Source: an uncultured Eubacteriales bacterium (GTDB taxonomy: Bacteria; Bacillota; Clostridia; Oscillospirales; Acutalibacteraceae). From it: a stretch of DNA of 7,650 bases. The notes beneath the pieces were generated by a model. It made no database searches. It was not told the origin of the DNA and was given only the letters and a program-made list of their open reading frames with translations. Below are positions 1 to 7,174 of this stretch, one piece after another. A program made the position numbers and the translations under genes. The stretch lies in the NCBI GenBank assembly GCA_900319255.1, contig ONNU01000194.1:1-7650 (forward strand), written 5' to 3'. Numbering within the stretch: the stretch's first letter is position 1; each line of letters opens with the position of its first letter.

Positions 1-699
1 GCTGTGCTTGAAATTATATTCCCCTGCGGAATGGGAAATGCTCTCAAAGCCTATAAACGCCCACGGGGAAAGGAAAGCAATGCGCACGACCTGTCTGAAT
101 GCGCTGCCGTCGGGAGCAAACACCGGTTCTATCGCAGCGCCGGAAGCACCATGACCGATCATCGCACCGATGAAGCAGACTGTTATGCCGATAGTAAAAA
201 CTATCGTCAATACCGCCACGCTGCGAGAGGTCGTCTTTTTGCTGTGTATGCAAAGCAGCGAAACAAGCGTGATGACTGCCAGCGTAACAATAGCTTGTCC
301 TAAGTAAACTTCATAGCCGAAGATATTATAAAGATGGCCTAAACGGAAGATGCCACCCAGAAAATACCTCGCGAACAGCGGGATACTTGTCGCATTCGCC
401 CAGAAAATGGCAGTGTAGATCAAAAACAGAAACCATGCCACCAGAAAAGCGCGATCATATCCGAATATATACTTGACATAGTTATACAGTCCGCCCGTCC
501 CGGGATAGTGATTTGCAAGAAAATGGTAGTGGTTTGCTACCACAAGCATCATTCCAAATCCGATAAGCAGTCCCAGTATTGAACCTAGCGGTCCTGCCTG
601 GGAGAGATATGTATTGCCGGTAACGACAAGAGAACCCCATCCTATAGCTGTGCCAACCGACAAAGCCCATACTGCAAGAGGCGAAAGATATGGCTGCAT
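1..699 (-). CDS. APC-superfamily amino acid permease, N-terminal part (cut by window edge)
   Basis: This frame stays open from 699 to the left edge (233 codons). It is an integral membrane secondary transporter of the amino acid-polyamine-organocation superfamily, expected to carry an amino acid or amine across the cytoplasmic membrane. Seen: the protein begins MQPYLSPLAVWALSVGTAIG and shows about six hydrophobic helices (roughly residues 8-30, 36-56, 73-97, 118-139, 144-167 and 193-215). The first helix has the glycine-rich unwound stretch GTAIGWGS typical of the family. A loop after helix 2 reads YPGTGGLYNYVK, and the segment near residues 213-227 reads AFIGFESISHSAGEY, a recognisable APC helix-6 signature. 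It is the last visible gene of the operon, 59 bases after the Hpt gene. The start is uncertain: ATG 699 is the only in-frame start codon after the upstream stop and lacks a ribosome binding site, whereas a better placed ATG at 733 is in another frame. The substrate cannot be read from the sequence. Confidence 0.9.
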   Translation of the reverse strand, partial: MQPYLSPLAVWALSVGTAIGWGSLVVTGNTYLSQAGPLGSILGLLIGFGMMLVVANHYHFLANHYPGTGGLYNYVKYIFGYDRAFLVAWFLFLIYTAIFWANATSIPLFARYFLGGIFRLGHLYNIFGYEVYLGQAIVTLAVITLVSLLCIHSKKTTSRSVAVLTIVFTIGITVCFIGAMIGHGASGAAIEPVFAPDGSAFRQVVRIAFLSPWAFIGFESISHSAGEYNFKHS

Positions 700-712
700 G
701 GCAGTGTTATTA

Positions 713-750
713 TTAGAATTGTAATTGTTTCATAAAACAATAATCTCCTC
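713..750 (-). other. Ribosome binding site plus six-codon frame MKQLQF-stop before the permease
   Basis: A GAGGAG ribosome binding site (745-750) lies 11 bases before ATG 733. The frame reads MKQLQF and stops at TAA 713-715. The permease frame, one base shifted, reads SNNNTA just before MQPYLS. Removing one T from the TTCT at 715-718 would give a continuous MKQLQSNNNTAMQPYLS, a natural-looking permease N-terminus. So this is either a one-base indel (real or sequencing error) at the true start, or a short leader peptide whose stop lies 13 bases before ATG 699 and allows reinitiation. A programmed +1 shift is less likely, because tRNA-Phe would pair poorly after slipping from TTC to TCT. Confidence 0.5.
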
Positions 751-758
751 ATTGGCGG

Positions 759-1094
759 TCATACAGAGCTTAGGTCATTGGTCCTGCGGATGACCTCGGC
801 GTAAAGTGTCTCATAATTTCCGGGAGTCTTATTTCGCAGCAGCTCCGTAAGCTCACACAGCGGCTCTGCGATCGGCATGAGAGCAAGATTGGTCACGCCG
901 CCCTTCAGTTTATGCGCGATCTGAAATGCGCTATCAAGATCACCTTCTTCAATCGCTTTGCCCAGCGCTCCCGATGACAGCTCCTGAACCGTGATCCCGG
1001 CAAGACGGATATACAACTCCTCGTTGTTTGCGCAGCGCGACAATCCGGTGTCCACGTCTGCGCCGAACTCTTTCAGCTTTCCGATAGTCAGCAT
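759..1094 (-). CDS. Stand-alone histidine phosphotransfer (Hpt) protein
   Basis: This is a 111-residue cytoplasmic Hpt-domain protein that would accept phosphate from one receiver aspartate and pass it to another. Seen: the Hpt motif AHKLKGGVTNLAL spans residues 60-72, with His61 the predicted phosphorylated residue, K62 and K64 beside it and the glycine pair G65-G66 after it. The rest is amphipathic helix, as expected for a four-helix bundle, and the length is normal for a single Hpt domain. The start at 1094 is supported by GAGGAGG (1102-1108) 7 bases upstream. It overlaps the end of the response-regulator gene by 7 bases (ATGCTGA), so the two are probably translationally coupled and made in comparable amounts. 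The kinase of this operon has two receivers but no Hpt of its own, so this protein supplies the missing relay step. The partner assignment is inference; the domain call is strong. Confidence 0.92.
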   Translation of the reverse strand: MLTIGKLKEFGADVDTGLSRCANNEELYIRLAGITVQELSSGALGKAIEEGDLDSAFQIAHKLKGGVTNLALMPIAEPLCELTELLRNKTPGNYETLYAEVIRRTNDLSSV

Positions 1095-2803
1095 AAGTTT
1101 TCCTCCTCGTATTCTTTTGCAAAGAATTTCTCAAATTCATCCGCAGGGAGCGGGCGGGAGAAATAATAACCCTGAATAATATCACAGCCCATTGCTTTCA
1201 GCTCAGTAAACTGCTCTGCTGTTTCTACACCCTCTGCGATCGTCGGTACCCCGAAGGATCTTGCAAGTCCTGTCATAGCCTCAAGCAATCTTGTATCCTT
1301 TTGTTCCTTGAACGCACTGCGTATGAACTGTATATCCAGCTTCAGAGCGTCTATCGGCATCCTGGAAAGCATACTCAGAGAAGAATAACCCGAACCGAAA
1401 TCGTCCATTTCTATACGGAATCCGCACTCACGCAAGTTTTTCACTCTTGTTACGATCTGATCTGTTTTTTCCGTGTATGCCGATTCGGTGATCTCAAGCA
1501 AAAGGTCTTCGGGTCTGAGTCCGTTTTTCTTCGCAATATTCAGAAGCTTGTCCATCAGTTCGGGATCATACAGATCTATGCGTGACACATTCACCGAGAC
1601 AGGCAGGGAAACGTTCAGCCGTGTTTTCCAATCGCAGATCTGCGAAGAGGCTTGTGACCAGACATAGTAGTCGAGCTCCTGAATCAATCCGTTTTTCTCG
1701 AACAGAGGAATAAACGTGCCGGGGCTTACAAGTCCGAGCGTCGGATGTTTCCAACGCACCAGTGCCTCCGCGCTGCAAAGAAAAGGCCTGTCCTGTTTCA
1801 CGTTGTATTTCGGCTGATAGTAGACCACGAACTGTTTTTCGCGGATCGCGGCATGAAAATCATCTATCAGCTGTTCTTCAAGTATTTCCGCCTCGCGCAT
1901 TGAATGATCAAAGAAGCCGACCGGATCGGTCAGACGATCTCTGGAGGTATCAGCTGCCATTTTTGCGCGGTCAAATCTGCGTTCTATATCAACTGTTTTA
2001 TCAGCGTTGACGTAAACGCCCATTCTCAGCCTGACGCGGTTTTCGCCGGAGCCGCCGTCGTCAAGATCTGCGGAAAGGCGGTCAAGCAATGCCTGGTAAT
2101 CGTCAAGATGCCTGCAATACAGCATAAAGGTATCGGCACCGCTGCGGCAGACGATCCCGCCGGATTCTTTCACGTAAGACATAGCGTTGTTTGCTATTCG
2201 TTTCAAGATCTCATTTCCGCGGACTTTTCCGTAACGGTCGTTATATGTATGAAAATGGTTGACATCAAACAAGATCGCGTCCGTGGGCTCGTCCTTGTGA
2301 TACAGATCGAGCTGAACGGCGTAGCGGTAAAAGAATTCCTTGTTATATAATCCTGTCAGTTGATCCCTCTCTGTCATACGCAGAGTCTCCCGATCCTCGT
2401 ACAGTTCGACTGTCCGCAGGATGCGTGCAAGGATCACCTTGGATGCAGGATACGGTTTTGGTATAAAGTCCATTGCGCCGAGCGAAAGACATTCCACCTC
2501 AGCTTCGTTGTCCGAAGTCATAACGATAACGGGCAAACGGGAATACTCCGGATCGCTTTTGATCCTGCTGAGCACATCCAGTCCTTTTATGCCCGGAAGA
2601 TTCAGATCGAGCAGAATCATACTCAGTGTGTCATGCTGCTCATGGATTATATCAAGCGCTTCCTCACCGGATTCTGCTATTACGACATCATATGTATCTC
2701 CTATGCTTTCTTTCATCATTTCCTGACAGACAAAGTCATCTTCTATCAGCAATACACGTCTTCTTTCTTCGGTTATACGGAATAAGTTTTTGTTATCGGT
2801 CAT
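1088..2803 (-). CDS. Response regulator with REC, degenerate GGDEF and intact EAL domains (predicted cyclic di-GMP phosphodiesterase)
   Basis: This 571-residue cytoplasmic regulator would hydrolyse cyclic di-GMP to pGpG under phosphorylation control. REC domain (about 15-135): acidic residues E21, D22 and D23, phospho-acceptor D66 in LLDLNLPG, T96 and K116 all present. GGDEF domain (about 145-300): starts with DQLTGLYN, but the signature at 222-226 reads GADTF, so the second Gly and the Glu are lost and cyclase activity is unlikely. EAL domain (about 312-560): YYQP (Q330), EALVRW (E346, R350), N405, E437, D467-D468 in DDFGSGYSSL, K488, E524, E527 and Q544 are all there, so the phosphodiesterase site looks complete. 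The GGDEF relic may bind GTP or simply transmit the REC signal. The start at 2803 has AAGGAG (2812-2817) 8 bases upstream. The gene follows the lipoprotein gene by 97 bases and overlaps the Hpt gene. Phosphate would come from the kinase via the Hpt protein (inference). Confidence 0.96.
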   Translation of the reverse strand: MTDNKNLFRITEERRRVLLIEDDFVCQEMMKESIGDTYDVVIAESGEEALDIIHEQHDTLSMILLDLNLPGIKGLDVLSRIKSDPEYSRLPVIVMTSDNEAEVECLSLGAMDFIPKPYPASKVILARILRTVELYEDRETLRMTERDQLTGLYNKEFFYRYAVQLDLYHKDEPTDAILFDVNHFHTYNDRYGKVRGNEILKRIANNAMSYVKESGGIVCRSGADTFMLYCRHLDDYQALLDRLSADLDDGGSGENRVRLRMGVYVNADKTVDIERRFDRAKMAADTSRDRLTDPVGFFDHSMREAEILEEQLIDDFHAAIREKQFVVYYQPKYNVKQDRPFLCSAEALVRWKHPTLGLVSPGTFIPLFEKNGLIQELDYYVWSQASSQICDWKTRLNVSLPVSVNVSRIDLYDPELMDKLLNIAKKNGLRPEDLLLEITESAYTEKTDQIVTRVKNLRECGFRIEMDDFGSGYSSLSMLSRMPIDALKLDIQFIRSAFKEQKDTRLLEAMTGLARSFGVPTIAEGVETAEQFTELKAMGCDIIQGYYFSRPLPADEFEKFFAKEYEEENLC

Positions 2804-2900
2804 ATACCTTTCTCCTTCTCAGCCTTGAACATCCTGCCGGCGATATAGATAATACATTTGCCGGACGGGTAATCTTAAAAGCTTTGCGGTTATACATTAT
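2804..2900 (-). other. 97-base spacer between lipoprotein and EAL regulator genes, with a weak hairpin
   Basis: This is the only gap of any size inside the operon's first four genes. It contains a 5-base-pair inverted repeat (CCGGC 2837-2841 against GCCGG 2860-2864) around an 18-base AT-rich loop, with a further CC/GG pair outside a small internal loop. No T-tract follows on the minus strand, so it does not look like an intrinsic terminator. The hairpin could protect an mRNA end or tune expression between lipoprotein and regulator. No convincing internal promoter was found. Confidence 0.3.
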
Positions 2901-4190
2901 TTATTCAAAGTCTCCGTACATTGCTACGGCTTCATCTACGGATATTTCGCCTCTCCCCACCCGGAACGACGCAACTCTTATCTGAACCGTAAGCGGATCG
3001 GTGATCCCGAGTACTTCCGGAGAAATTGTGCGTTCCGGAGAGATTTGACCGAAAGGAGCGTAAACAGGATCAACAGACAGATCCGTTGTGGGCGTTACCA
3101 GACGCTTGACAGAAGCCATTTCGTTCAGCTCGGTTTTCGTTATCAGAAACCGCATAAACTCGTTTGTTATTTCCAGATCGTCACAATCCTTGTTAACGGA
3201 GAACTGCACAGAAGGACTGTCGATAAAATATCCGCCGTCCTCTGTCAACGGGATAGGTGCAAACGAATAATCAAATGGCGAAGCGATGAATGCCTCAGAC
3301 TGACTTTCACGTTTCCTGGTTCCGGATACGGTGTCTCCGGCGCAGATCATCATAGGCACGTCGCCTTCGAAAAAGCGCAGGATCACCTCGGTATAGTTAT
3401 CCCCGATCTTATCACATTCATCAATATCTATACACTTGTTCTGTATCAGCTTTTCCACTGTTTCAAGAGCGGGTCGCATATATTCTCCCGCCGCAGGATC
3501 AAGTTTATTGGCAAGCGCAAGAGCTTCCGGATTATCGTTAAGCGCGGCTACGAACATCGGATAAGCGACAGTATACATAAAACAGCTGGACGAGTCGGCG
3601 CTGTAGCCCATCATGGGACTTGAATATCCTTTGCCGCTGAACGCTTTGCAGGCCGTCTGAAGCTCCGCCCATGATGCGGGGATGCTTATGCCTTCCTTCT
3701 TGAACAGATCGTTGTTCACCAGCATGCCGTAGGTTCTGGAGAAGACCGGCACCATCAGCACGCGTCCTTCCGGATCCTTATGAACAAGACCCTGGCGGAT
3801 GCAATCAAGATCCAGCTTCAGTGCAGAGTCTGAAAGATCCTCCGTATGAGCAAATACGGAATCATACTTACTGTCTCCGTTCATCCATGTATAGGAGAAG
3901 AAAATGTTGGGTTTATCGTTACTTTCCAGCGCCGCACCAAGTGTATTGTTATAATCATCCAGCTTGACGTAGCTGAGCTGTACGTCAGGGTAATATTCGT
4001 TGAATCTGTCAAATTCAACCTCCAGCGCCTCAAAGTTGTCATAGTTTCCGGCAACGATGATACTGCAGCTTATCGTTGTATCCAAAGCAGGTATGAATCC
4101 CGCGGCGGTTTCCTCCTGTGTTTGACCGCCGCACGCCGAAAACGATACGATCATGCATATAATAAGAACCATACAAAGCAGCTTTTTCAT
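2901..4190 (-). CDS. Extracellular solute-binding lipoprotein, family 1-like, without a cognate ABC transporter in view
   Basis: This 429-residue protein is a predicted lipoprotein anchored on the outer face of the cytoplasmic membrane. The signal peptide has a MKK head, a hydrophobic core over residues 4-18 and a lipobox FSAC with Cys20 as the lipidated residue, followed by GGQTQEE. The mature part has the layout of ABC sugar-type binding proteins: an early strand with IIVAGNYDNFEALEVEFDRF, the hinge-proximal YGMLVNNDLFKKEGISIPASW typical of family 1, and a late segment with GGYFIDSPSVQFSVNKDC. The start at 4190 is fixed by GAGGAGG (4198-4204) 7 bases upstream. Its ATGA overlaps the kinase stop, implying translational coupling. 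No permease or ATPase gene follows; instead it sits between sensor kinase and response regulator. This suggests it presents a ligand to the kinase sensor rather than, or as well as, feeding a transporter (inference). The ligand cannot be deduced. Confidence 0.9.
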   Translation of the reverse strand: MKKLLCMVLIICMIVSFSACGGQTQEETAAGFIPALDTTISCSIIVAGNYDNFEALEVEFDRFNEYYPDVQLSYVKLDDYNNTLGAALESNDKPNIFFSYTWMNGDSKYDSVFAHTEDLSDSALKLDLDCIRQGLVHKDPEGRVLMVPVFSRTYGMLVNNDLFKKEGISIPASWAELQTACKAFSGKGYSSPMMGYSADSSSCFMYTVAYPMFVAALNDNPEALALANKLDPAAGEYMRPALETVEKLIQNKCIDIDECDKIGDNYTEVILRFFEGDVPMMICAGDTVSGTRKRESQSEAFIASPFDYSFAPIPLTEDGGYFIDSPSVQFSVNKDCDDLEITNEFMRFLITKTELNEMASVKRLVTPTTDLSVDPVYAPFGQISPERTISPEVLGITDPLTVQIRVASFRVGRGEISVDEAVAMYGDFE

Positions 4191-6721
4191 TTCTTATCCT
4201 CCTCGATTTTGCGAATTTCTTTAATAACGAGTTTAATATCCACGGGTTTTGCGATATGTCCGTTCATTCCGGCATTCAGACACTCTGTAACATTTTCCGA
4301 AAACGCATCCGAGGTCATGGCGATGATAGGGATAGAAGATGCCCACGGATCATCCAGCCTGCGGATATTTCTTGTTGCGTCAAGACCGTTCATCTCCGGC
4401 ATCTGAATATCCATAAAGATCAGATCAAAGTCTCCTTTTTTTGCCGATTTCATTTTTTCCACGCAGACACGTCCGTTTTCAGCGCGCTGAGCATTTATCC
4501 CATACATACCGAGTAGGGCGGAAATGACTTCCCAGTTGACATCAAAGTCCTCTGCAATAAGGATGTTCAGCCCCTGCAGATCGGAATTATCATCCTCCGG
4601 CTCAACGGACTTTGCCTCTGTTCCGAGGATATCGTTGATTTTATCGTAAAGCGTAGAACGGAACAGCGGCTTGCTGATAAAGCCGTTTGCTCCGGCTTTT
4701 TTTGCCGTATCTTCTATATCCGTCCTGTCATAGGCAGAAACAAGCAAAATGGGAATGTCCTGATCCACTTCCGCGCGGATCCGTCGAATCGTTTCAATAC
4801 CGTCAACGCCGGGCATCTTCCAGTCGATAATCACAATGCTGTAATCTGCCCCTGTTTCATGCCGGCGCGTGATCATGCCGAGCGCTTCGGAGGCGCTTCC
4901 TGCGCGGTCGGCGGTCACGCCAAGAGAGCTGAGCGTTTCAACTGCGGTTTCCAGAAGGACTTCATCATCATCGACGATCAGGATGTCCATCGGCTCGAGC
5001 ATCATATCTTCTCTTTGACGCTCTGCTGCGGGAAGATCCAGTATGACTGTAAAAGTCGTTCCCTTTCCCTGCTCGCTTTGGCAATCAATGGTGCCTTCCA
5101 TCAGATTGACCATCTGCTTTGTGATGGCAAGCCCGAGCCCGGTTCCCTGAATGCTGTTCACCCGGCTGTCTGTCTGGCGCGAAAACGGCTGATACATGGT
5201 CGCCATAAATTCCGGACTCATGCCGATGCCGGTATCGGATACTATGTATGTCAATCGAACATGATCGGGCTTCTGGCTTTTTTCCTCGCGCATATCAACG
5301 CTGATGCTGCCTCGCGGCTCCGTGTATTTGATGGCGTTGGAAAGGATGTTGATATAGATCTGATTCAGCCTGAGTTGGTCGGCAAAGATATATTCCGTTT
5401 CCATCCGGCTGACGCGGAAGTTGAAATCAATATTTTTCTCCTTGATCATCGGCTGGGACAGATTCACGAGGTTTTCCACAGTTTCAACGATAGAAAAGGT
5501 CTGCGGGCTGAGATTCAGTTTACCGCTCTCGACCTTTGAGATGTCCAAAATATCATTGATCAGGGTAAGCAGATGATTGCTGGCAAGTGTGATTTTTCGC
5601 AGGTTTTCTCTTACCGACTCCGTATCACCGAGATTCTTCTCCGTAATAGCCGTAAGACCTATTATCGCGTTCATCGGTGTGCGGATATCGTGGGACATGG
5701 TTGAGAGAAAATCGGTTTTTGCCTTGTTCGCAGATGCCGCTTCTTTTGCCGCCGCCCTGAGCTTATTGTTGAAGTAGATCATGACAGCCAGATCGAAAAC
5801 GAACAGGATCAGAAGTCCTGTTGAAACAAAGCCGACCAAAAGCCAGTTTTCGGTATTTACGTTCAACTCCTTCATCGGCATAAAGCTGAGCAGCGTCCAT
5901 CCCTCTGTCGCGGCTACCGGTGTATAGGCAAGTATGCATTCCTCACCGCGTGAATTCAACATAGAAAAGGAGCCGGTCGATGAAGTGACCTTTCCCCATA
6001 GCTCCTGTGCAGCGGCGGGGTCAACTGTGTTATAAGACTTGTAAAATTCAAAGAAATTTGAATTTTTGAAGGAATGTCCCTTGATGATATAATTCCCGCT
6101 CGCATCGATCATGGAAAGCTCGGCATTATCAAACTCTTCCTGCGGGAAGATCCATTTTTGCTCCAGTTCCGAGACCGGCAAAACGCGTAGCAATACAGCG
6201 TTCCGGTGTCCGTCGGTTCCGGGATCATGAAGGGTAACGAAATTACAGAATGCCAGGGACTGCTCTCCGTTGACCGGATTTGTATATGCGCGGGAAATGT
6301 TGACAGCCTCCCCTATATCATTGATCCAGCTCACATCGTCAAGAAGATACATCCGTTCATAAGAAACGGAATAATCGCCGCCGAGATTCTGACTTGCTTT
6401 GGTAGACAGACCGCACATCGTATCAAGATATACGATATGCGCTGAGGCGTTCGGAAGCACATGAGAAATTCTGATAAAAGATATTGCCTCCTCGATAGTC
6501 ATATCTTTACTGTTGATATAGCGTGCCCAGACGTCACAGATACGCTGTTCGCCCTCCAGATAATTCTCAGTGACGCGCTCCATAGTGACCGTAGCTTTTT
6601 CAAATTGCTCCACCTGCCTTTGCGCTGTATCCCTGCTCTGAATGTTGGAATACAAAATCACAAAGATCAGCATGGCGATCATAATAAGCACGTTGACAAT
6701 AATCACCAAAATTTTTTTCAT
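4187..6721 (-). CDS. Membrane hybrid histidine kinase with extracytoplasmic sensor and two receiver domains
   Basis: An 844-residue sensor kinase, first gene of the operon. Membrane helices at about 4-24 and 293-316 enclose a ~265-residue extracytoplasmic sensor whose size and strand pattern suit a double Cache domain (fold inferred). A short linker leads to HisKA with SHDIRTPMNAIIG, phospho-His344. The ATPase domain has the N box NILSNAIKYT (458-467), DTGIG (496-500) and GTGLGL (526-531), so it looks active. Receiver 1 (about 578-700) has D584-D586, phospho-acceptor D633, S662 and K684. Receiver 2 (about 717-838) has E724-D725, D771, T803 and K825. Both receivers look functional and there is no C-terminal Hpt, matching the separate Hpt gene downstream. 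The start at 6721 is preceded by an in-frame TAA three codons up, so it cannot be longer; the ribosome site GGGAG (6733-6737) is weak and 11 bases away, suggesting modest translation. Confidence 0.97.
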   Translation of the reverse strand: MKKILVIIVNVLIMIAMLIFVILYSNIQSRDTAQRQVEQFEKATVTMERVTENYLEGEQRICDVWARYINSKDMTIEEAISFIRISHVLPNASAHIVYLDTMCGLSTKASQNLGGDYSVSYERMYLLDDVSWINDIGEAVNISRAYTNPVNGEQSLAFCNFVTLHDPGTDGHRNAVLLRVLPVSELEQKWIFPQEEFDNAELSMIDASGNYIIKGHSFKNSNFFEFYKSYNTVDPAAAQELWGKVTSSTGSFSMLNSRGEECILAYTPVAATEGWTLLSFMPMKELNVNTENWLLVGFVSTGLLILFVFDLAVMIYFNNKLRAAAKEAASANKAKTDFLSTMSHDIRTPMNAIIGLTAITEKNLGDTESVRENLRKITLASNHLLTLINDILDISKVESGKLNLSPQTFSIVETVENLVNLSQPMIKEKNIDFNFRVSRMETEYIFADQLRLNQIYINILSNAIKYTEPRGSISVDMREEKSQKPDHVRLTYIVSDTGIGMSPEFMATMYQPFSRQTDSRVNSIQGTGLGLAITKQMVNLMEGTIDCQSEQGKGTTFTVILDLPAAERQREDMMLEPMDILIVDDDEVLLETAVETLSSLGVTADRAGSASEALGMITRRHETGADYSIVIIDWKMPGVDGIETIRRIRAEVDQDIPILLVSAYDRTDIEDTAKKAGANGFISKPLFRSTLYDKINDILGTEAKSVEPEDDNSDLQGLNILIAEDFDVNWEVISALLGMYGINAQRAENGRVCVEKMKSAKKGDFDLIFMDIQMPEMNGLDATRNIRRLDDPWASSIPIIAMTSDAFSENVTECLNAGMNGHIAKPVDIKLVIKEIRKIEEDKK

Positions 6722-6962
6722 AGCGCATTACGCTCCCATGAAACTATAATTTATACTCAAGTCAGCTGCGGCTGCTTCCTCCTAATAGCCGATCGCGCGA
6801 GCCGGCTCCGAGAAGCCGGGCGTATGCGGGGGACAGCAAACTGTTTTAACGGTTCTCTGACCTGTAATTCTTTTATATATTGTGATCCAAAAGGATGTGC
6901 CCGTTTTTTGATGACAGCCGTTTCAATCTCTGAAATCGTATAGAAATAAGTTAAAACTCACC
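6722..6962 (-). promoter_or_regulatory. Long structured 5' leader of the kinase operon (unidentified; possible cis-regulatory RNA)
   Basis: From the predicted transcript start near 6962 to the kinase ATG there are about 240 bases without a gene. Hairpins seen (paired arms by position): 6885-6888 with 6893-6896, 6833-6836 with 6841-6844, and a GC-rich 6-base-pair stem 6802-6807 with 6814-6819. A competing stem pairs 6787-6791 with 6803-6807, so the two GC-rich stems cannot form together. An 8-base palindrome TCGCGCGA lies at 6793-6800. AGGAGG at 6778-6783 has no start codon at usable distance. No T-tract follows the GC-rich stems, so a simple terminator switch is not visible. I compared it by eye with the cyclic di-GMP, SAM, TPP, cobalamin and tetrahydrofolate riboswitch consensus and saw no match. 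Confidence 0.35.
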
Positions 6963-6964
6963 AT

Positions 6965-7174
6965 TTATATTTTAACACCTGAGTCGAAATTAGTCAATTG
7001 TATTTTCGGTTCCCTATTTTTTATGTTCTCAACAAACATTCAAATCATCCGTACTTTTCTATTTCTGGTGAAGTCTTCTTTTTTCATTTTGGATTCCTCT
7101 ACAAATTCTTTATTGTTGTATATCTTATCATATACTTTTTTGCAGAATTTTCCAACCACATTTTTAAAACTCAT
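6965..7174 (-). pseudogene. IS4-type transposase N-terminal remnant with an in-frame stop
   Basis: Translation from ATG 7174, with GGAGG (7183-7187) 8 bases upstream, gives MSFKNVVGKFCKKVYDKI and, after KKED, the block FTRNRK, which recalls the FTRNRK(L) block near the N-terminus of clostridial IS4-type DDE transposases. Codon 45 is TGA (7040-7042). Reading on in the same frame gives MFVENIKNREPKIQLTNF, which fits the expected spacing and KxxLxxF pattern that follows this block in such transposases. TAA at 6965-6967 then ends it after only 69 codons, where a full transposase has roughly 400 or more, so the catalytic DDE region is absent. It is therefore a truncated and interrupted relic. Family assignment rests on memory of the motif and should be confirmed by alignment. 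An alternative reading is a real 44-residue small protein (7040-7174), since the ribosome site is excellent. Confidence 0.6.
6969..6997 (-). promoter_or_regulatory. Predicted sigma-A promoter of the kinase operon
   Basis: On the minus strand there is TTGACT (6992-6997), a 17-base spacer and TAAAAT (6969-6974), each one base off consensus with ideal spacing. Transcription would start near 6962. It is the best promoter-like pair found upstream of the kinase. The -35 box lies inside the transposase remnant and the -10 box inside its right inverted repeat, so the promoter seems to be built from mobile-element DNA. Confidence 0.6.

Noticed and set aside
2793..2897. 35-codon minus-strand frame between the lipoprotein and EAL regulator genes
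   Set aside because: It has no ribosome binding site before ATG 2897, overlaps the regulator start and has a composition like random spacer DNA.
4859..5539. 226-codon plus-strand frame
   Set aside because: It is antisense to the catalytic and receiver domains of the kinase, whose motifs are intact, and shows no protein family features.
6461..6943. 160-codon plus-strand frame across the kinase start and leader
   Set aside because: It lies largely opposite the firmly supported kinase N-terminus, has no convincing ribosome site and encodes no recognisable domain.
6722..6962. Cyclic di-GMP riboswitch in the operon leader
   Set aside because: It would suit the EAL gene, but I could not find the conserved GCAAA-type blocks and paired helices of class I or the class II pseudoknot signature on either strand.
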